Part shown: in pieces, positions 1-8,410 of the stretch
Numbering within the stretch: position 1 is the stretch's first letter
How the letters are laid out: the number at the start of each line of letters is the position of its first letter
Assembly (NCBI RefSeq): GCF_038051925.1
Contig: NZ_CP150634.1
Span: 2,736,300 to 2,800,299 of the forward strand
DNA length: 64,000 nt
Source: Methylotuvimicrobium sp. KM2
Lineage (GTDB): Bacteria > Pseudomonadota > Gammaproteobacteria > Methylococcales > Methylomonadaceae
Direction of reading: 5' to 3'
Made by a program: the position numbers and the translations under genes
Notes under the pieces: generated by a model
Database searches by the model: none
Seen by the model: only the letters and a program-made list of their open reading frames with translations
What the model was told of the DNA's origin: nothing

Positions 1-114
1 AATCACATGCGAGGAGTTGACACCGACTTGTTTCGCGCTATTGGAAGAATCACCGCAAGCCGCTACCACTGACACAATAGTCATACAAAAAATAAGCTTT
101 AATAATTTATTCAT
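1..114 (-). CDS. Lipoprotein, N-terminal part only
   Basis: The first 38 codons of a minus-strand gene that runs off the left edge. The peptide opens [10 protein letters not shown] and reaches a lipobox-like VVAAC, so a lipoprotein signal peptide with a modified Cys near residue 20 is likely. Its ATG overlaps the TGA stop of the upstream copA gene (TGATG), and an AGGAGG ribosome binding site lies inside the last copA codons, so the two genes are translationally coupled. A role in copper handling is suggested only by this coupling. The visible part has no recognisable domain. Confidence 0.6.
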   Translation of the reverse strand, partial: MNKLLKLIFCMTIVSVVAACGDSSNSAKQVGVNSSHVI

Positions 115-2369
115 CACCTTCCTCCTAATTTAACCCACCGCAGACGGTTGGCATTCATCACCACTGTGACCGACGACATCGCCATCGCTGCGCCAGCGAT
201 CATCGGATTCAATAAAATACCGAACAACGGATACAACAAGCCGGCCGCGACCGGAATACTGATCGTATTATAGAAAAAGGCGCCCAACAAATTTTGTTTA
301 ATGTTGACGACCGTCGCCTTAGATAATTCGATCGCTTCGGGCACTTTCATCAACGAACCTTGCAAAATAACGACATCCGCGCTTTCGATCGCGACATCCG
401 TCCCGGTACCGATCGCGATACCGACATCGGCTTGCGCCAGGGCCGGCGCATCGTTAATGCCGTCACCGACCATGCCGACCTTTTCTCCTCTCTCTTGTAA
501 TTCCTTGACGACGGCGGCTTTGTCCTGCGGCAACACTTGCGCCCTAACTTCGGAAATACCGGCCTGACCGGCAATCGCTTTTGCCGTAACGTCGTTATCG
601 CCGGTCACCATAATAATGCGTATGCCTTGCTCTTTAAGCTGTTTAATCGCTTGTTCGGAATCTTTTTTAATCGGATCGGCCACCGCGACAATACCGGCGA
701 TTTCATTATCGACAGCTAACAGCATCGGTGTTTGCCCCTGCTTCGACAAAGCTTGCATTGGCTCCGAATAAGCTGCGCAATCGACGTCTTTTTGCGCCAT
801 TAGCGCGGTATTACCGAAATATACCTGACGTTTATCGATTTCAGCACAAACACCGTGGCCTGCGACGGCTCGAAAACGCCGCGCCCGAGACGGTTTGATA
901 CCGCGTCGCTCCGCTTCGGCCAAAATAGCTCCCGCCAAAGGATGCTCGGAACCCGATTCGATACTGGCGGAGATTTGCAGCACTTGTTCTTCGGAAAAGC
1001 CGTTCACTGCCTCGATTGTTGAAACCGACGGTTTGCCTTCGGTCACCGTGCCGGTTTTATCGAGAATCACACAAGTCATCTTACCGGCCGTCTGCAAGGC
1101 CTCCCCATTGCGAATCAAAATTCCCATTTGTGCCGCGCGTCCGACCGAAACCATGACTGAAATCGGGGTCGCCAAACCCAATGCGCAGGGACAAGCAATC
1201 ACCAACACAGTCATCGAAGTGACGAAAGCGTACCCAAGTGACGGTTCGGGCCCCAAACCCAACCATATAAAAAATGTGAGTATTGACAAAGCGACAACGG
1301 TCGGGACAAAGACACTCGAAATTCTGTCGGCCAAACGCGCGATATCGGGTTTGCTGCCTTGCGCCTGCCGCACGCTTTTAATGATCTGAGCCAACGCGGT
1401 ATCGCGTCCGATTCGCGTCGCCTTAAAAATAAAGCTACCTTTTTGATTCATCGTACCCGCGGCAACCGATGAACCTTCCGTTTTTTCGACCGGCAAGGGT
1501 TCGCCGGTCAACATCGATTCGTCGACGGTCGAGTGCCCTTCGGTCACCGTTCCGTCCACCGGAATTTTTTCACCGGGGCGAACACGCAAGATTTCGCCGA
1601 GCCCGACATCGTGAATCGGAATATCGCTTTCCTTGCCTTCACGGATGACTCTTGCGGTACGCGGTTGAAGCCCGATCAATTGACGAATCGCACCCGAGGT
1701 TTTGCCGCGCGCCAAAGTTTCCAAACCGGAACCTAAATTAATGAACGCCAAGATAATTACGGCCGCTTCAAAATAAGCATGCTTGGCTAACGACGGCAAG
1801 GCATCGGAATAATCGATCACAATCGATGAATACAACCATGCCGAACCGGTTCCCAGAGCAATCAGCGTATCCATGTTGGCCTGACCGTGAGACAACGACT
1901 TGATCGCACCGCTATAAAAATGCCAGCCTGAATAAATCAAAATACCCAAGGTCATCAAGGAAAGCTGCGGCCAAAACCATTGCCCGGCTTCGGAACCGAT
2001 TTCGGGCAGCCAGTTGAAATGATCGCCCAACATCAACGGAATACCCAATGCGGCAGCCGCTGCTGCTTTTTTCATCAACGAACGATAGCGTTTGAGTTCA
2101 AGCTCTTCCTGTTCGGAGGGATCTTCATCCAAACCTTCCATGACGGCCGCATCATAACCCGCCGCTTTTACCGCCTTGGTCAATGCGTCCGGATCGGCAT
2201 CGCCTTTGACTTGAGCCGAATGATCGGCAAAATTGACCGAAACCTCGGCCACGCCTTCAACTTCCGCCAAGGCGGTTTCAACGGCTCCAACGCACCCGGC
2301 ACAGCGCATGCCTAAAATCGACAGGCGCAGTTCGGGCATCGGCAGCTCGGATTCGTTTTGCGTGCTCAT
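114..2369 (-). CDS. copA: Cu(I)-exporting P1B-type ATPase
   Basis: A copper-transporting P-type ATPase of about 751 residues in the inner membrane that pumps Cu(I) out of the cytoplasm. Seen in order: one N-terminal heavy-metal domain with a CAGC metal site (C23, C26), a TGEP actuator loop, the CPC transmembrane metal site near residue 394, the phosphorylated Asp in DKTGT near 437, an SEHPL nucleotide-domain motif and GDGINDAP near 636. This is the normal complement for CopA, with a single N-terminal metal domain. The start at 2369 is preferred because GGAGA lies just upstream; an in-frame ATG 33 bases earlier has no such site. The copper chaperone gene lies 158 bases upstream on the same strand and a lipoprotein gene overlaps its stop, so this looks like a copper-resistance operon. 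Confidence 0.95.
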   Translation of the reverse strand: MSTQNESELPMPELRLSILGMRCAGCVGAVETALAEVEGVAEVSVNFADHSAQVKGDADPDALTKAVKAAGYDAAVMEGLDEDPSEQEELELKRYRSLMKKAAAAAALGIPLMLGDHFNWLPEIGSEAGQWFWPQLSLMTLGILIYSGWHFYSGAIKSLSHGQANMDTLIALGTGSAWLYSSIVIDYSDALPSLAKHAYFEAAVIILAFINLGSGLETLARGKTSGAIRQLIGLQPRTARVIREGKESDIPIHDVGLGEILRVRPGEKIPVDGTVTEGHSTVDESMLTGEPLPVEKTEGSSVAAGTMNQKGSFIFKATRIGRDTALAQIIKSVRQAQGSKPDIARLADRISSVFVPTVVALSILTFFIWLGLGPEPSLGYAFVTSMTVLVIACPCALGLATPISVMVSVGRAAQMGILIRNGEALQTAGKMTCVILDKTGTVTEGKPSVSTIEAVNGFSEEQVLQISASIESGSEHPLAGAILAEAERRGIKPSRARRFRAVAGHGVCAEIDKRQVYFGNTALMAQKDVDCAAYSEPMQALSKQGQTPMLLAVDNEIAGIVAVADPIKKDSEQAIKQLKEQGIRIIMVTGDNDVTAKAIAGQAGISEVRAQVLPQDKAAVVKELQERGEKVGMVGDGINDAPALAQADVGIAIGTGTDVAIESADVVILQGSLMKVPEAIELSKATVVNIKQNLLGAFFYNTISIPVAAGLLYPLFGILLNPMIAGAAMAMSSVTVVMNANRLRWVKLGGR

Positions 2370-2403
2370 GATAATCTCCGAATAGAAGTGAATAAGGGGC
2401 AAG

Positions 2404-2424
2404 ATTCAAGGTTCAAGGTTCAAG
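2404..2424. repeat. Heptanucleotide repeat, about 3 units of GTTCAAG
   Basis: Three consecutive 7-bp units (the first is ATTCAAG, then two GTTCAAG) lie between copA and copZ. It is one of several 7-bp-unit arrays in this window. Confidence 0.7.
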
Positions 2425-2466
2425 GAGCAATGGTAAATAAACGAAGGCCAAATCCGGAACATAAAT

Positions 2467-2515
2467 TTTCATCTTTCATCTTTCATCTTTCATCTTTCAT
2501 CTTTCATCTTTCATC
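2467..2515. repeat. Heptanucleotide tandem array, 7 x TTTCATC
   Basis: Seven perfect head-to-tail copies of TTTCATC occupy 49 bases between the copZ stop and the copA start. Copy number in such arrays usually varies between strains. Here it changes the spacing between two co-oriented copper genes. Confidence 0.95.
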
Positions 2516-2526
2516 TTTAACCTCTT

Positions 2527-2736
2527 TCATTCCACTGAAAAGCCGGCATCGATCACGGCATCTTCTATTGCTTCGACATCGATCTTAGCCGGTTCGTAGT
2601 CGACTTCCACTTTATTGTCTTTATGGCTTGCGAAAACCGATAACACACCATCCAGAGTTTTTAATTTATCGCTAATATTGGTTTCGCAACCGCCGCATTT
2701 CATACCTGTTACCGTCAGCACAATTTTCTCGCTCAT
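2527..2736 (-). CDS. copZ: Copper chaperone, CopZ-like HMA protein
   Basis: A 69-residue single-domain heavy-metal-associated protein. It carries the MKCGGC metal site at about residues 12-17 in an otherwise typical beta-alpha-beta-beta-alpha-beta HMA sequence. Family members bind Cu(I) through the two cysteines and hand it to the N-terminal domain or membrane entry of CopA in the cytoplasm. The gene lies directly upstream of copA on the same strand. The two are separated by 7-bp tandem arrays rather than by a visible terminator, so co-transcription is plausible. A MerP-like mercury role is less likely because no other mer genes are present. Confidence 0.85.
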   Translation of the reverse strand: MSEKIVLTVTGMKCGGCETNISDKLKTLDGVLSVFASHKDNKVEVDYEPAKIDVEAIEDAVIDAGFSVE

Positions 2737-2954
2737 TTCCTCTCCACTATATTTTAAATAATTCTAAATGAAGCGCCCTACACATCAATCGACGCTTGTT
2801 TGCCAAACATGATATAAACTTAAACAATAATTTGCGATAGTCTAACGCTCAAATGCAATACAACCAAATACTATGCTTTCATACTTTATTTTATACTCCA
2901 TTTTTGGCGCAGGTTTAAAGAAGCACCGGGATATTCAGCAAAGGGCATATCTAA

Positions 2955-4154
2955 ATGACAAACTTTTTGATTGGTCGCCAACAAATTTTTAATAGAAAAC
3001 TTGAAATTTATGCCTATGAAATTCTTTTTCGAGGCCATGAATTCGACTTGGCGCAAGAAAGCCAAGCCACGCAAGCGACTAACCAAATCGTTACCGATAC
3101 GATACTCGAACTCGGCATTAATCAATTAGTCGAAAGCCACAAAGCCTTCATTAACTTTACCGGCCAAAATATCCTTGAAAAAACACCGCTAAGTCTTCCT
3201 AAAGAACGCATTGTTATCGAGCTACTAGAAGATATCAAAGTCGACCTAAGAATCATCAACAATATTAAAGAGCTAAAGCAACTCGGATATACCGTGGCAC
3301 TGGACGATTTTGTGTTGACCGACGAATGGAGGCCTTTACTGGAGTACGCCGACATCATCAAGCTAGATGTCTTGCAAATGTCCGAGCAAGAAACCCTCGG
3401 CATAATTAAACAACTCAAACATTACCCCATTAAGTTATTGGCCGAAAAAGTCGAAAGCCACCAACAATACGAACAACTACTTGAACTTGGCTGCGACTAT
3501 TTTCAAGGTTTTTTTCTCAGCAAACCGAACATAGTCGAAGGTCGGCGTTTAGGTATAAATCAAACAGCGGCAATCCGATTGTTGGCTGCGATCAATAATC
3601 CCAACGTAGAATTTCTCGAACTGACACAAATCATTTCGCAAGACGTCACATTAAGCTTTAAATTATTGCATTACATTAACTCGGCTTTCTTTGCCATTCC
3701 AAGACGCATCGAATCGATTCGGCATGCCGTTTCTTATCTTGGCCTGAATGAAATCAAACGATGGTGTAATATTCTGACTTTCGCCTCGTTATCGAATAAA
3801 CCGAAAGCCATACTTCAAACAACCTTGATTCGAGCTAAAATGTGCGAACTATTAGCCCGGCACCTTAGCGAGGAACCCGAGCATTACTTTTTAATCGGAA
3901 TACTATCGAGTCTCGACAGTATTCTAGACTTGCCGATCGATGAAGCGCTGGATCAATTACCATTGACGGCCGATGTCGCGATTGCTATTTTGGAAAATAA
4001 AGGATTGGGCGGAGAAATCCTTCAATTCGTGCTCGGTTTCGAACAATGGTTGCCGCAATCGATACACTTTAAGACTTTAACGCCAGCAATGATTAATGAT
4101 GCGTATCTGGAAAGCATCAACTGGGCAAATCAAATCATGAACAACATCGAATAA
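2955..4154 (+). CDS. EAL-HDOD signalling protein (YuxH type)
   Basis: A 399-residue protein with an N-terminal EAL-like domain (about 1-200) followed by an HDOD domain (about 205-390). The usual catalytic EAL signature is replaced by YEILFRG, although ALDDF survives. As in other YuxH/CdgJ-type proteins the domain is therefore probably not an active c-di-GMP phosphodiesterase. HDOD proteins act as non-enzymatic scaffolds in signalling and motility. The start has only a weak AAAGGG upstream. It is followed by a rhodanese gene 8 bases downstream and may be the first gene of a small operon running to the ABC ATPase. Confidence 0.85.
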   Translation: MTNFLIGRQQIFNRKLEIYAYEILFRGHEFDLAQESQATQATNQIVTDTILELGINQLVESHKAFINFTGQNILEKTPLSLPKERIVIELLEDIKVDLRIINNIKELKQLGYTVALDDFVLTDEWRPLLEYADIIKLDVLQMSEQETLGIIKQLKHYPIKLLAEKVESHQQYEQLLELGCDYFQGFFLSKPNIVEGRRLGINQTAAIRLLAAINNPNVEFLELTQIISQDVTLSFKLLHYINSAFFAIPRRIESIRHAVSYLGLNEIKRWCNILTFASLSNKPKAILQTTLIRAKMCELLARHLSEEPEHYFLIGILSSLDSILDLPIDEALDQLPLTADVAIAILENKGLGGEILQFVLGFEQWLPQSIHFKTLTPAMINDAYLESINWANQIMNNIE

Positions 4155-4162
4155 CCGATTCC

Positions 4163-4603
4163 ATGAACAAACTCTTATTTTTATTTTTATTGATGATCCA
4201 TACGCAGTTACTATCGGCGAGTGAGCTTGGGGCTATCGACATACCGCAAATGCTCGAAATGAAAAACAGGCAAAATGCTTTGATCATCGATATTCGCACA
4301 GAAAAAGAATGGGCCGAGACCGGGATCATACCTCACAGTGTAAGGCTGCAATTTTTCGATGACCGAGGCCGATACGATGCCGAACAATGGCTAAGCGAAA
4401 TGGAAAAATTACGCACTTCACCGAACCAACCCGTCGTGTTGGTATGCCGCTCCGGCAATCGAAGTGAAAAAGTCGGTAATTTCTTGACGAAAAAGCTCGG
4501 TTTAAACAACATCAACCATCTACAAAACGGTATTCAGCCTTGGATTCAAGCAGGCTATGCCACCACTCAACAATGCCCGGGTCTATTGGCTTGCAAACAA
4601 TGA
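4163..4603 (+). CDS. Secreted rhodanese-like protein
   Basis: A 146-residue protein with a hydrophobic N-terminal signal sequence (about 1-18) and a single rhodanese domain. The active-site loop is CRSGNRS, with the catalytic Cys around residue 95. Single-domain rhodaneses transfer sulfane sulfur or bind redox partners; with a signal peptide this one probably works in the periplasm. It starts 8 bases after the EAL-HDOD gene, and its TGA overlaps the ATG of hflD, which indicates translational coupling. The true sulfur acceptor cannot be told from sequence. Confidence 0.85.
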   Translation: MNKLLFLFLLMIHTQLLSASELGAIDIPQMLEMKNRQNALIIDIRTEKEWAETGIIPHSVRLQFFDDRGRYDAEQWLSEMEKLRTSPNQPVVLVCRSGNRSEKVGNFLTKKLGLNNINHLQNGIQPWIQAGYATTQQCPGLLACKQ

Positions 4604-5229
4604 CAAACAATCTCAACACCATCACCAACCAAGCGATCGCACTCGCAGGCATCGCCCAAGCGGCCGCTTTAGTCAGGCAGTTGGCAACAACCGGCAAATC
4701 GGATCCCGATGCAACCGAAGCCAGTATTGCCAGCATTCTTAAAATCGACTCGGATACGGTAGAAGATATTTATGGCGGTCTAGCCGGTATCAAATTCGGA
4801 TTGGAACAACTCAACCAGCAAATGACCGGTTTCGACATCGCAGATCCCGAACAAGCACGATATGCGGCATCGCTAGTATTTTTAGAAAAACAAGTGTCGA
4901 ACCGTCCTGATTTGATGGAAGTCATCGGCAAAGGCATCGAAAAAGCCCAACGACAGAGCGAAACTTTCGGGCTTTTGCACGAAAACGTATTAGCCAACCT
5001 CGGCGATATTTATCACAATACGATCAGTACGCTGCAACCGAGGATCATGGTCAACGGCGAACAACATTATTTATCGAGACCCGATATCGTCAATAAAATC
5101 AGAGCCCTGCTGCTCGCCGGCATACGCTCGGCAATCCTATGGAAACAATGCGGCGGTTCGCGTTGGAAATTTTTGTTCTTCCGAAAAAAACTACAAACGG
5201 AAGTCGAAGCACTGCTTCAAAGAATCTAG
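4600..5229 (+). CDS. hflD: HflD homologue (lysogenization regulator family)
   Basis: A 209-residue protein matching the E. coli HflD (YcfC) family from end to end. It has an ITNQAIALAGIAQAA start, a middle FLEKQVSNR segment and the family-typical ILWKQCGGSR near the C-terminus. HflD is a peripheral inner-membrane protein; in E. coli it affects the lambda CII lysis-lysogeny decision, and its housekeeping role is unclear. In enterobacteria it lies between mnmA and purB, but here it follows a rhodanese gene. The start at 4600 overlaps the preceding stop (ATGA), which decides it over in-frame ATGs further upstream inside the rhodanese gene. Confidence 0.88.
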   Translation: MTNNLNTITNQAIALAGIAQAAALVRQLATTGKSDPDATEASIASILKIDSDTVEDIYGGLAGIKFGLEQLNQQMTGFDIADPEQARYAASLVFLEKQVSNRPDLMEVIGKGIEKAQRQSETFGLLHENVLANLGDIYHNTISTLQPRIMVNGEQHYLSRPDIVNKIRALLLAGIRSAILWKQCGGSRWKFLFFRKKLQTEVEALLQRI

Positions 5230-5240
5230 CGAATTGCGCC

Positions 5241-6176
5241 ATGAGTCACCTAATAATAGCCGAACATTTATACCGTTATTACGGCAAACTTTGTGCGGTC
5301 GACGACGTGAGTTTTACCCTGTCTAAAGGCGAAGTGCTCGGCTTTTTAGGCCCGAACGGCGCCGGTAAAACCACGACGATGCAAATGCTCTGCGGCAATC
5401 TCGCTCCCAGCGCCGGACTTATTACTATCAACGGCCACGACATACTCGATAAACCGAAATCGGCTAAGCTGAAACTCGGCTATTTACCGGATACGCCTCC
5501 GCTATACCGTGAATTGACCGTCGATGAATTCTTGCATTATTGCGCGCGGCTCCATCGTCTAACGCGCGGACATATATCAAAAGCCATCGAAACGACCAAA
5601 GAGCGCTGCGGCCTGCGAGAAGTCGCGAAGCGACTCATCGGCAATCTTTCCAAAGGCTTTCAACAACGGGTCGGCATCGCTCAAGCCATCTTGCACAATC
5701 CCGATGTAGTCATTCTCGATGAACCGACCGTGGGCCTCGACCCGATTCAAATTCGAGAAATTCGAAGACTAATCCGCGAACTGGGCCGAGACCACGGCGT
5801 CATTCTGTCCACTCATATTCTGCCTGAAGTCCAAGACTCTTGTACCCATGTACAAATCATTCAGCACGGCAAATTGATTTTTCACGAAACGATCGAAGGG
5901 CTCAACCGGCAGATGAAAACCAGCATACTGCAAATCAAAACGCGACTACCGGCCGATTTCAATAGCTTGAAAGCGATACCCGGCGTATTGTCAGTCGAAG
6001 GCCTGCCCGGAAACATTACGCGATTACACCATGATAATACGCAAAATCTTAACGAACATATTACCGAAACTGCCGTTCGCCTGGGCTGGGGATTAATAGA
6101 AATTACTGAAATAAAACAATCGCTTGAAGATATTTTTGTCAAACTGACCGAATCGAGCCGTCGAGAAGCATCTTAA
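5241..6176 (+). CDS. ABC transporter ATP-binding protein, GldA/CcmA type
   Basis: A 311-residue ATPase with Walker A GPNGAGKTTT (about residues 39-48), signature NLSKGFQQR, Walker B VVILDEPTVGLDP and switch His in ILSTHILPE. A C-terminal domain of about 100 residues follows, as in the GldA gliding-motility and exporter family. These ATPases normally sit next to genes for an ABC-2 permease and a GldG-like protein. None is present here: the gene ends 67 bases before a convergent kinase gene. The ATG at 5241 lies 11 bases after hflD. An upstream in-frame ATG falls inside hflD and would add residues unlike the family. Confidence 0.87.
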   Translation: MSHLIIAEHLYRYYGKLCAVDDVSFTLSKGEVLGFLGPNGAGKTTTMQMLCGNLAPSAGLITINGHDILDKPKSAKLKLGYLPDTPPLYRELTVDEFLHYCARLHRLTRGHISKAIETTKERCGLREVAKRLIGNLSKGFQQRVGIAQAILHNPDVVILDEPTVGLDPIQIREIRRLIRELGRDHGVILSTHILPEVQDSCTHVQIIQHGKLIFHETIEGLNRQMKTSILQIKTRLPADFNSLKAIPGVLSVEGLPGNITRLHHDNTQNLNEHITETAVRLGWGLIEITEIKQSLEDIFVKLTESSRREAS

Positions 6177-6243
6177 TAATAAGCAATTTATTAACGGTAT
6201 CCGGTGACTTTCTGAACAGAGTCAATAGAGTCTATTCTAACCT

Positions 6244-7515
6244 TTATAATGGAGCTCCAGGCTCCACCTCTTTATTAACCGGCAAATAGACACGGAATTT
6301 TGTCCCCTTACCTAATTCCGATGTTAAATCGATCGTCCCGCCATGCTCCTTGATGATCTTATAGGACAGCGATAAGCCTAAGCCCGTCCCCTGACCGACC
6401 GGCTTAGTCGTAAAGAACGGCTCGAATACTTTCCGCCTGACCTCCTCGGACATGCCGCAACCGGTATCTTCAACTTCTATCCATACCCTATCGCTATCTT
6501 GACTGCCCGTTCTGATAATTATTTTTCCTGATTTTTCGATGGCTTGCGAGGCATTCACCAGTAAATTCATCACGACTTGATTGATCTGCGAACCGACGCA
6601 GTTAATCGGTGCAAGCCCACTATATTCCTTGATAATTTTCGCTTTATACTTTAACTCGTTATTCACGATGTTAAGTGTGGCATCGATACCTGACTCAATA
6701 TCATGCAGACCGTTTTCGCGCTCATTCATATGCGAAAACTCGCGAAGATTCTGAATGATTGTTCTAGCTCGCACTGCCCCCTCGATCGATTCCTCGATCA
6801 AATCGGCTAAATCGGCTTTAAAACAATCGAACTCCAACTCTTCTTTAAGCTTTTGGAAATACAACACATCGGGTTGGTTTTGCGGCAATTGCCGGGAAAA
6901 CTTTTCGGTCAATTCGAAAATGGACAACACCGGCTGTAAGCGATCTTTTAAGCCTTCCAAATTCGCATAGACATAACTTAACGGGTTATTAATCTCATGC
7001 ACAATGCCGGCCGCCAACAAGCCTAATGACGCCATTTTTTCGGATTGAAATAAAAACGCCTGAGCCTCTTTTAATTCGTTCATACGGCGTTCGATTTCGC
7101 ATTTTAGCCTTGCATTTTGACTCTCCAGTAAGTCGCGCTCGTTTTTTAGCGCCAATTGGCTTTTAACGCGCGCCATGACGATGCCAGGCACAACCGGTTT
7201 AACGATGTAATCGACGGCCCCCAATTGCAAACCGAATGCTTCATCGGCATGATCGTCTAGAGCCGTTACGAAAATCACCGGGATTTCGCAAAGCTCCGGT
7301 TCGGCTTTCAGCCGACGGCACACATCGTAACCGCTCATTCCCGGCATCATCACATCAAGCAATATCAAATCAGGCATGTGCTCACGCGCCAATTTCAAGC
7401 CTTTTTCACCGGATGTAGCAACTTGAACGTTATAATCATCCTTTAAAACTCCAGCCATCAATTCAAGATTAGCCGGCATATCGTCGATGATCAGTATCTT
7501 TCTTTTATTATCCAT
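6244..7515 (-). CDS. Response-regulator/histidine-kinase hybrid (REC-HisKA-HATPase)
   Basis: A 423-residue soluble protein. A REC domain (about 5-120) has phospho-acceptor D54 in LLDVMMPG and the switch Lys in VKP. A coiled coil (about 122-160), a HisKA domain with H173 in HEINNPL, and an HATPase domain (about 290-415) with NLLVNAS, DTGCGMS and GTGLGLS boxes follow. There is no membrane segment, so the input is probably phosphorylation of its own REC by another kinase. It closes a run of five minus-strand signalling genes but is separated from the next one by a repeat-filled gap of about 900 bases. It may therefore have its own promoter. Confidence 0.92.
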   Translation of the reverse strand: MDNKRKILIIDDMPANLELMAGVLKDDYNVQVATSGEKGLKLAREHMPDLILLDVMMPGMSGYDVCRRLKAEPELCEIPVIFVTALDDHADEAFGLQLGAVDYIVKPVVPGIVMARVKSQLALKNERDLLESQNARLKCEIERRMNELKEAQAFLFQSEKMASLGLLAAGIVHEINNPLSYVYANLEGLKDRLQPVLSIFELTEKFSRQLPQNQPDVLYFQKLKEELEFDCFKADLADLIEESIEGAVRARTIIQNLREFSHMNERENGLHDIESGIDATLNIVNNELKYKAKIIKEYSGLAPINCVGSQINQVVMNLLVNASQAIEKSGKIIIRTGSQDSDRVWIEVEDTGCGMSEEVRRKVFEPFFTTKPVGQGTGLGLSLSYKIIKEHGGTIDLTSELGKGTKFRVYLPVNKEVEPGAPL

Positions 7516-7607
7516 GACGATTTCTCGCGTTGTCAGGCCGAATCAATTGCGGCAATTACTGTGAAAATTCGTGAATTTGCATTCATCGCTGTTTCCCAAG
7601 CTCTGCT

Positions 7608-7878
7608 CTCTTCGTTATACATAAGTCATGAATTACTCTTTTGCAATTTAAGCCAATGAGGCTTCGATACCATTTTTTGTCGCCCAACGTTCCCGACTTC
7701 GAAATCGCGATCTGGGGATCGCTCCCACAGAGCATCCGCCCCTTGTGGGAGCGACGCCTTCGTCGCGATTTCGAAGCCACTGATGTTCAATATCCGCAGA
7801 TTTATCAAACAGCACCGTTTCCAGGAATACGACGAACTCTGTTTAGCAAGTTTACCGATACTTGTGTATAACGGCGAG
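7608..7878. mobile_element. Miniature Tn5-like element D1 with 9-bp target duplication
   Basis: A 271-bp element. The left end is CTCTTCGTTATACATAAGT and the right end reads CTCGCCGTTATACACAAGT on the other strand; both resemble the Tn5/IS50 19-bp ends. It is flanked by the exact 9-bp duplication AGCTCTGCT (7599-7607 and 7879-7887). It carries no transposase. Inside lies a GTGGGAGCGACGCC-type palindrome. The target is the loop of a REP-like palindrome (CCCAAGCTCTGCTTGGG). Confidence 0.85.
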
Positions 7879-7992
7879 AGCTCTGCTTGGGAAACGACAC
7901 TGCAAGCTCCGCTTGCCGTCACGGGAAGCGGAGCTTCCGGAACTGCATTCCCAAGCAGAGCTTGGGAATGCGCAAAAAATGCCGGTACCGAA

Positions 7993-8097
7993 GAGGGTGC
8001 GGTTGCTCGATCGACAGGCGTCGGCGGCAGGGACAGCCGCCGTCGAGCCTACACGGACGTATTCACGGCGTCCTGTCGGGCGAGTGACCGCACTCTC
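7993..8097. mobile_element. 105-bp imperfect palindromic element B1, unoccupied
   Basis: The ends GAGGGTGCGGTTGCTCG and, read from the other end, GAGAGTGCGGTCACTCG form long imperfect terminal inverted repeats around a core GCCGCCGTCGAGCC. The central sequence GTATTCACGGCG (TTCAC at 8062-8066) is intact here, whereas the related copies at 41485 and 55255 are split at this point by a 66-bp palindrome. It fills part of the gap 7516-8410, which contains no gene. Confidence 0.7.
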
Positions 8098-8119
8098 CGC
8101 CACCAGAGAACTTTTCCTC

Positions 8120-8211
8120 GTTCCCATCGCTCCAGCGTGGGAACGCATACCGATCTGGTTTCAACAGCCAAGGTACGGATTCCCACGGAGGACCGTGGGA
8201 ACCAGAAAAAT
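8120..8211. repeat. REP-like palindromic repeat E (GTTCCCA...TGGGAAC)
   Basis: Two stem-loops, GTTCCCATCGCTCCAGCGTGGGAAC and TTCCCACGGAGGACCGTGGGAA, are joined by a conserved spacer. The same block recurs inverted at 17169-17256 and direct at 19715-19795. Confidence 0.85.
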
Positions 8212-8212
8212 T

Positions 8213-8323
8213 GGTATCGAAGACTCATTAGCTAAGATTGCAAAACGGTAATTTTTGACTTATGTATAACGATGAGAGCTCTGCTTGGGAATGGGCAAAA
8301 CTTGCTTAATTTAGGTGCTGGGT
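8213..8323. mobile_element. Remnant D right end plus half of a CCAGCACC palindrome
   Basis: The sequence from about 8213 to 8276 matches the right third of element D, ending with the 19-bp end at 8258-8276, and is followed by AGCTCTGCT, the same 9 bases that flank D1. At 8308-8323 lies one arm (AATTTAGGTGCTGGGT) of the 66-bp palindrome, followed by TTCACGGC. These look like fragments left by rearrangement. Confidence 0.6.
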
Positions 8324-8410
8324 TCACGGCATCCTGTCGGGCGAGTGACCGCACCCTCCGTCACCAAAGAACTTTCATTTGCCGGTATGATGACGGCTTC
8401 TTCATGATCG

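Noticed and set aside
4540..4599. Upstream in-frame start for hflD
   Set aside because: It would add 20 residues encoded inside the rhodanese gene that do not match the family. The overlapping ATGA at 4600 fits better.
6177..6243. Possible terminator between the convergent ABC ATPase and kinase genes
   Set aside because: No stable stem with a T tract is visible.
7583..8251. Several overlapping open frames on both strands in the gap 7516-8410
   Set aside because: They lie wholly inside palindromic repeats, have repeat-derived composition (Arg/Ser-rich) and no ribosome sites.
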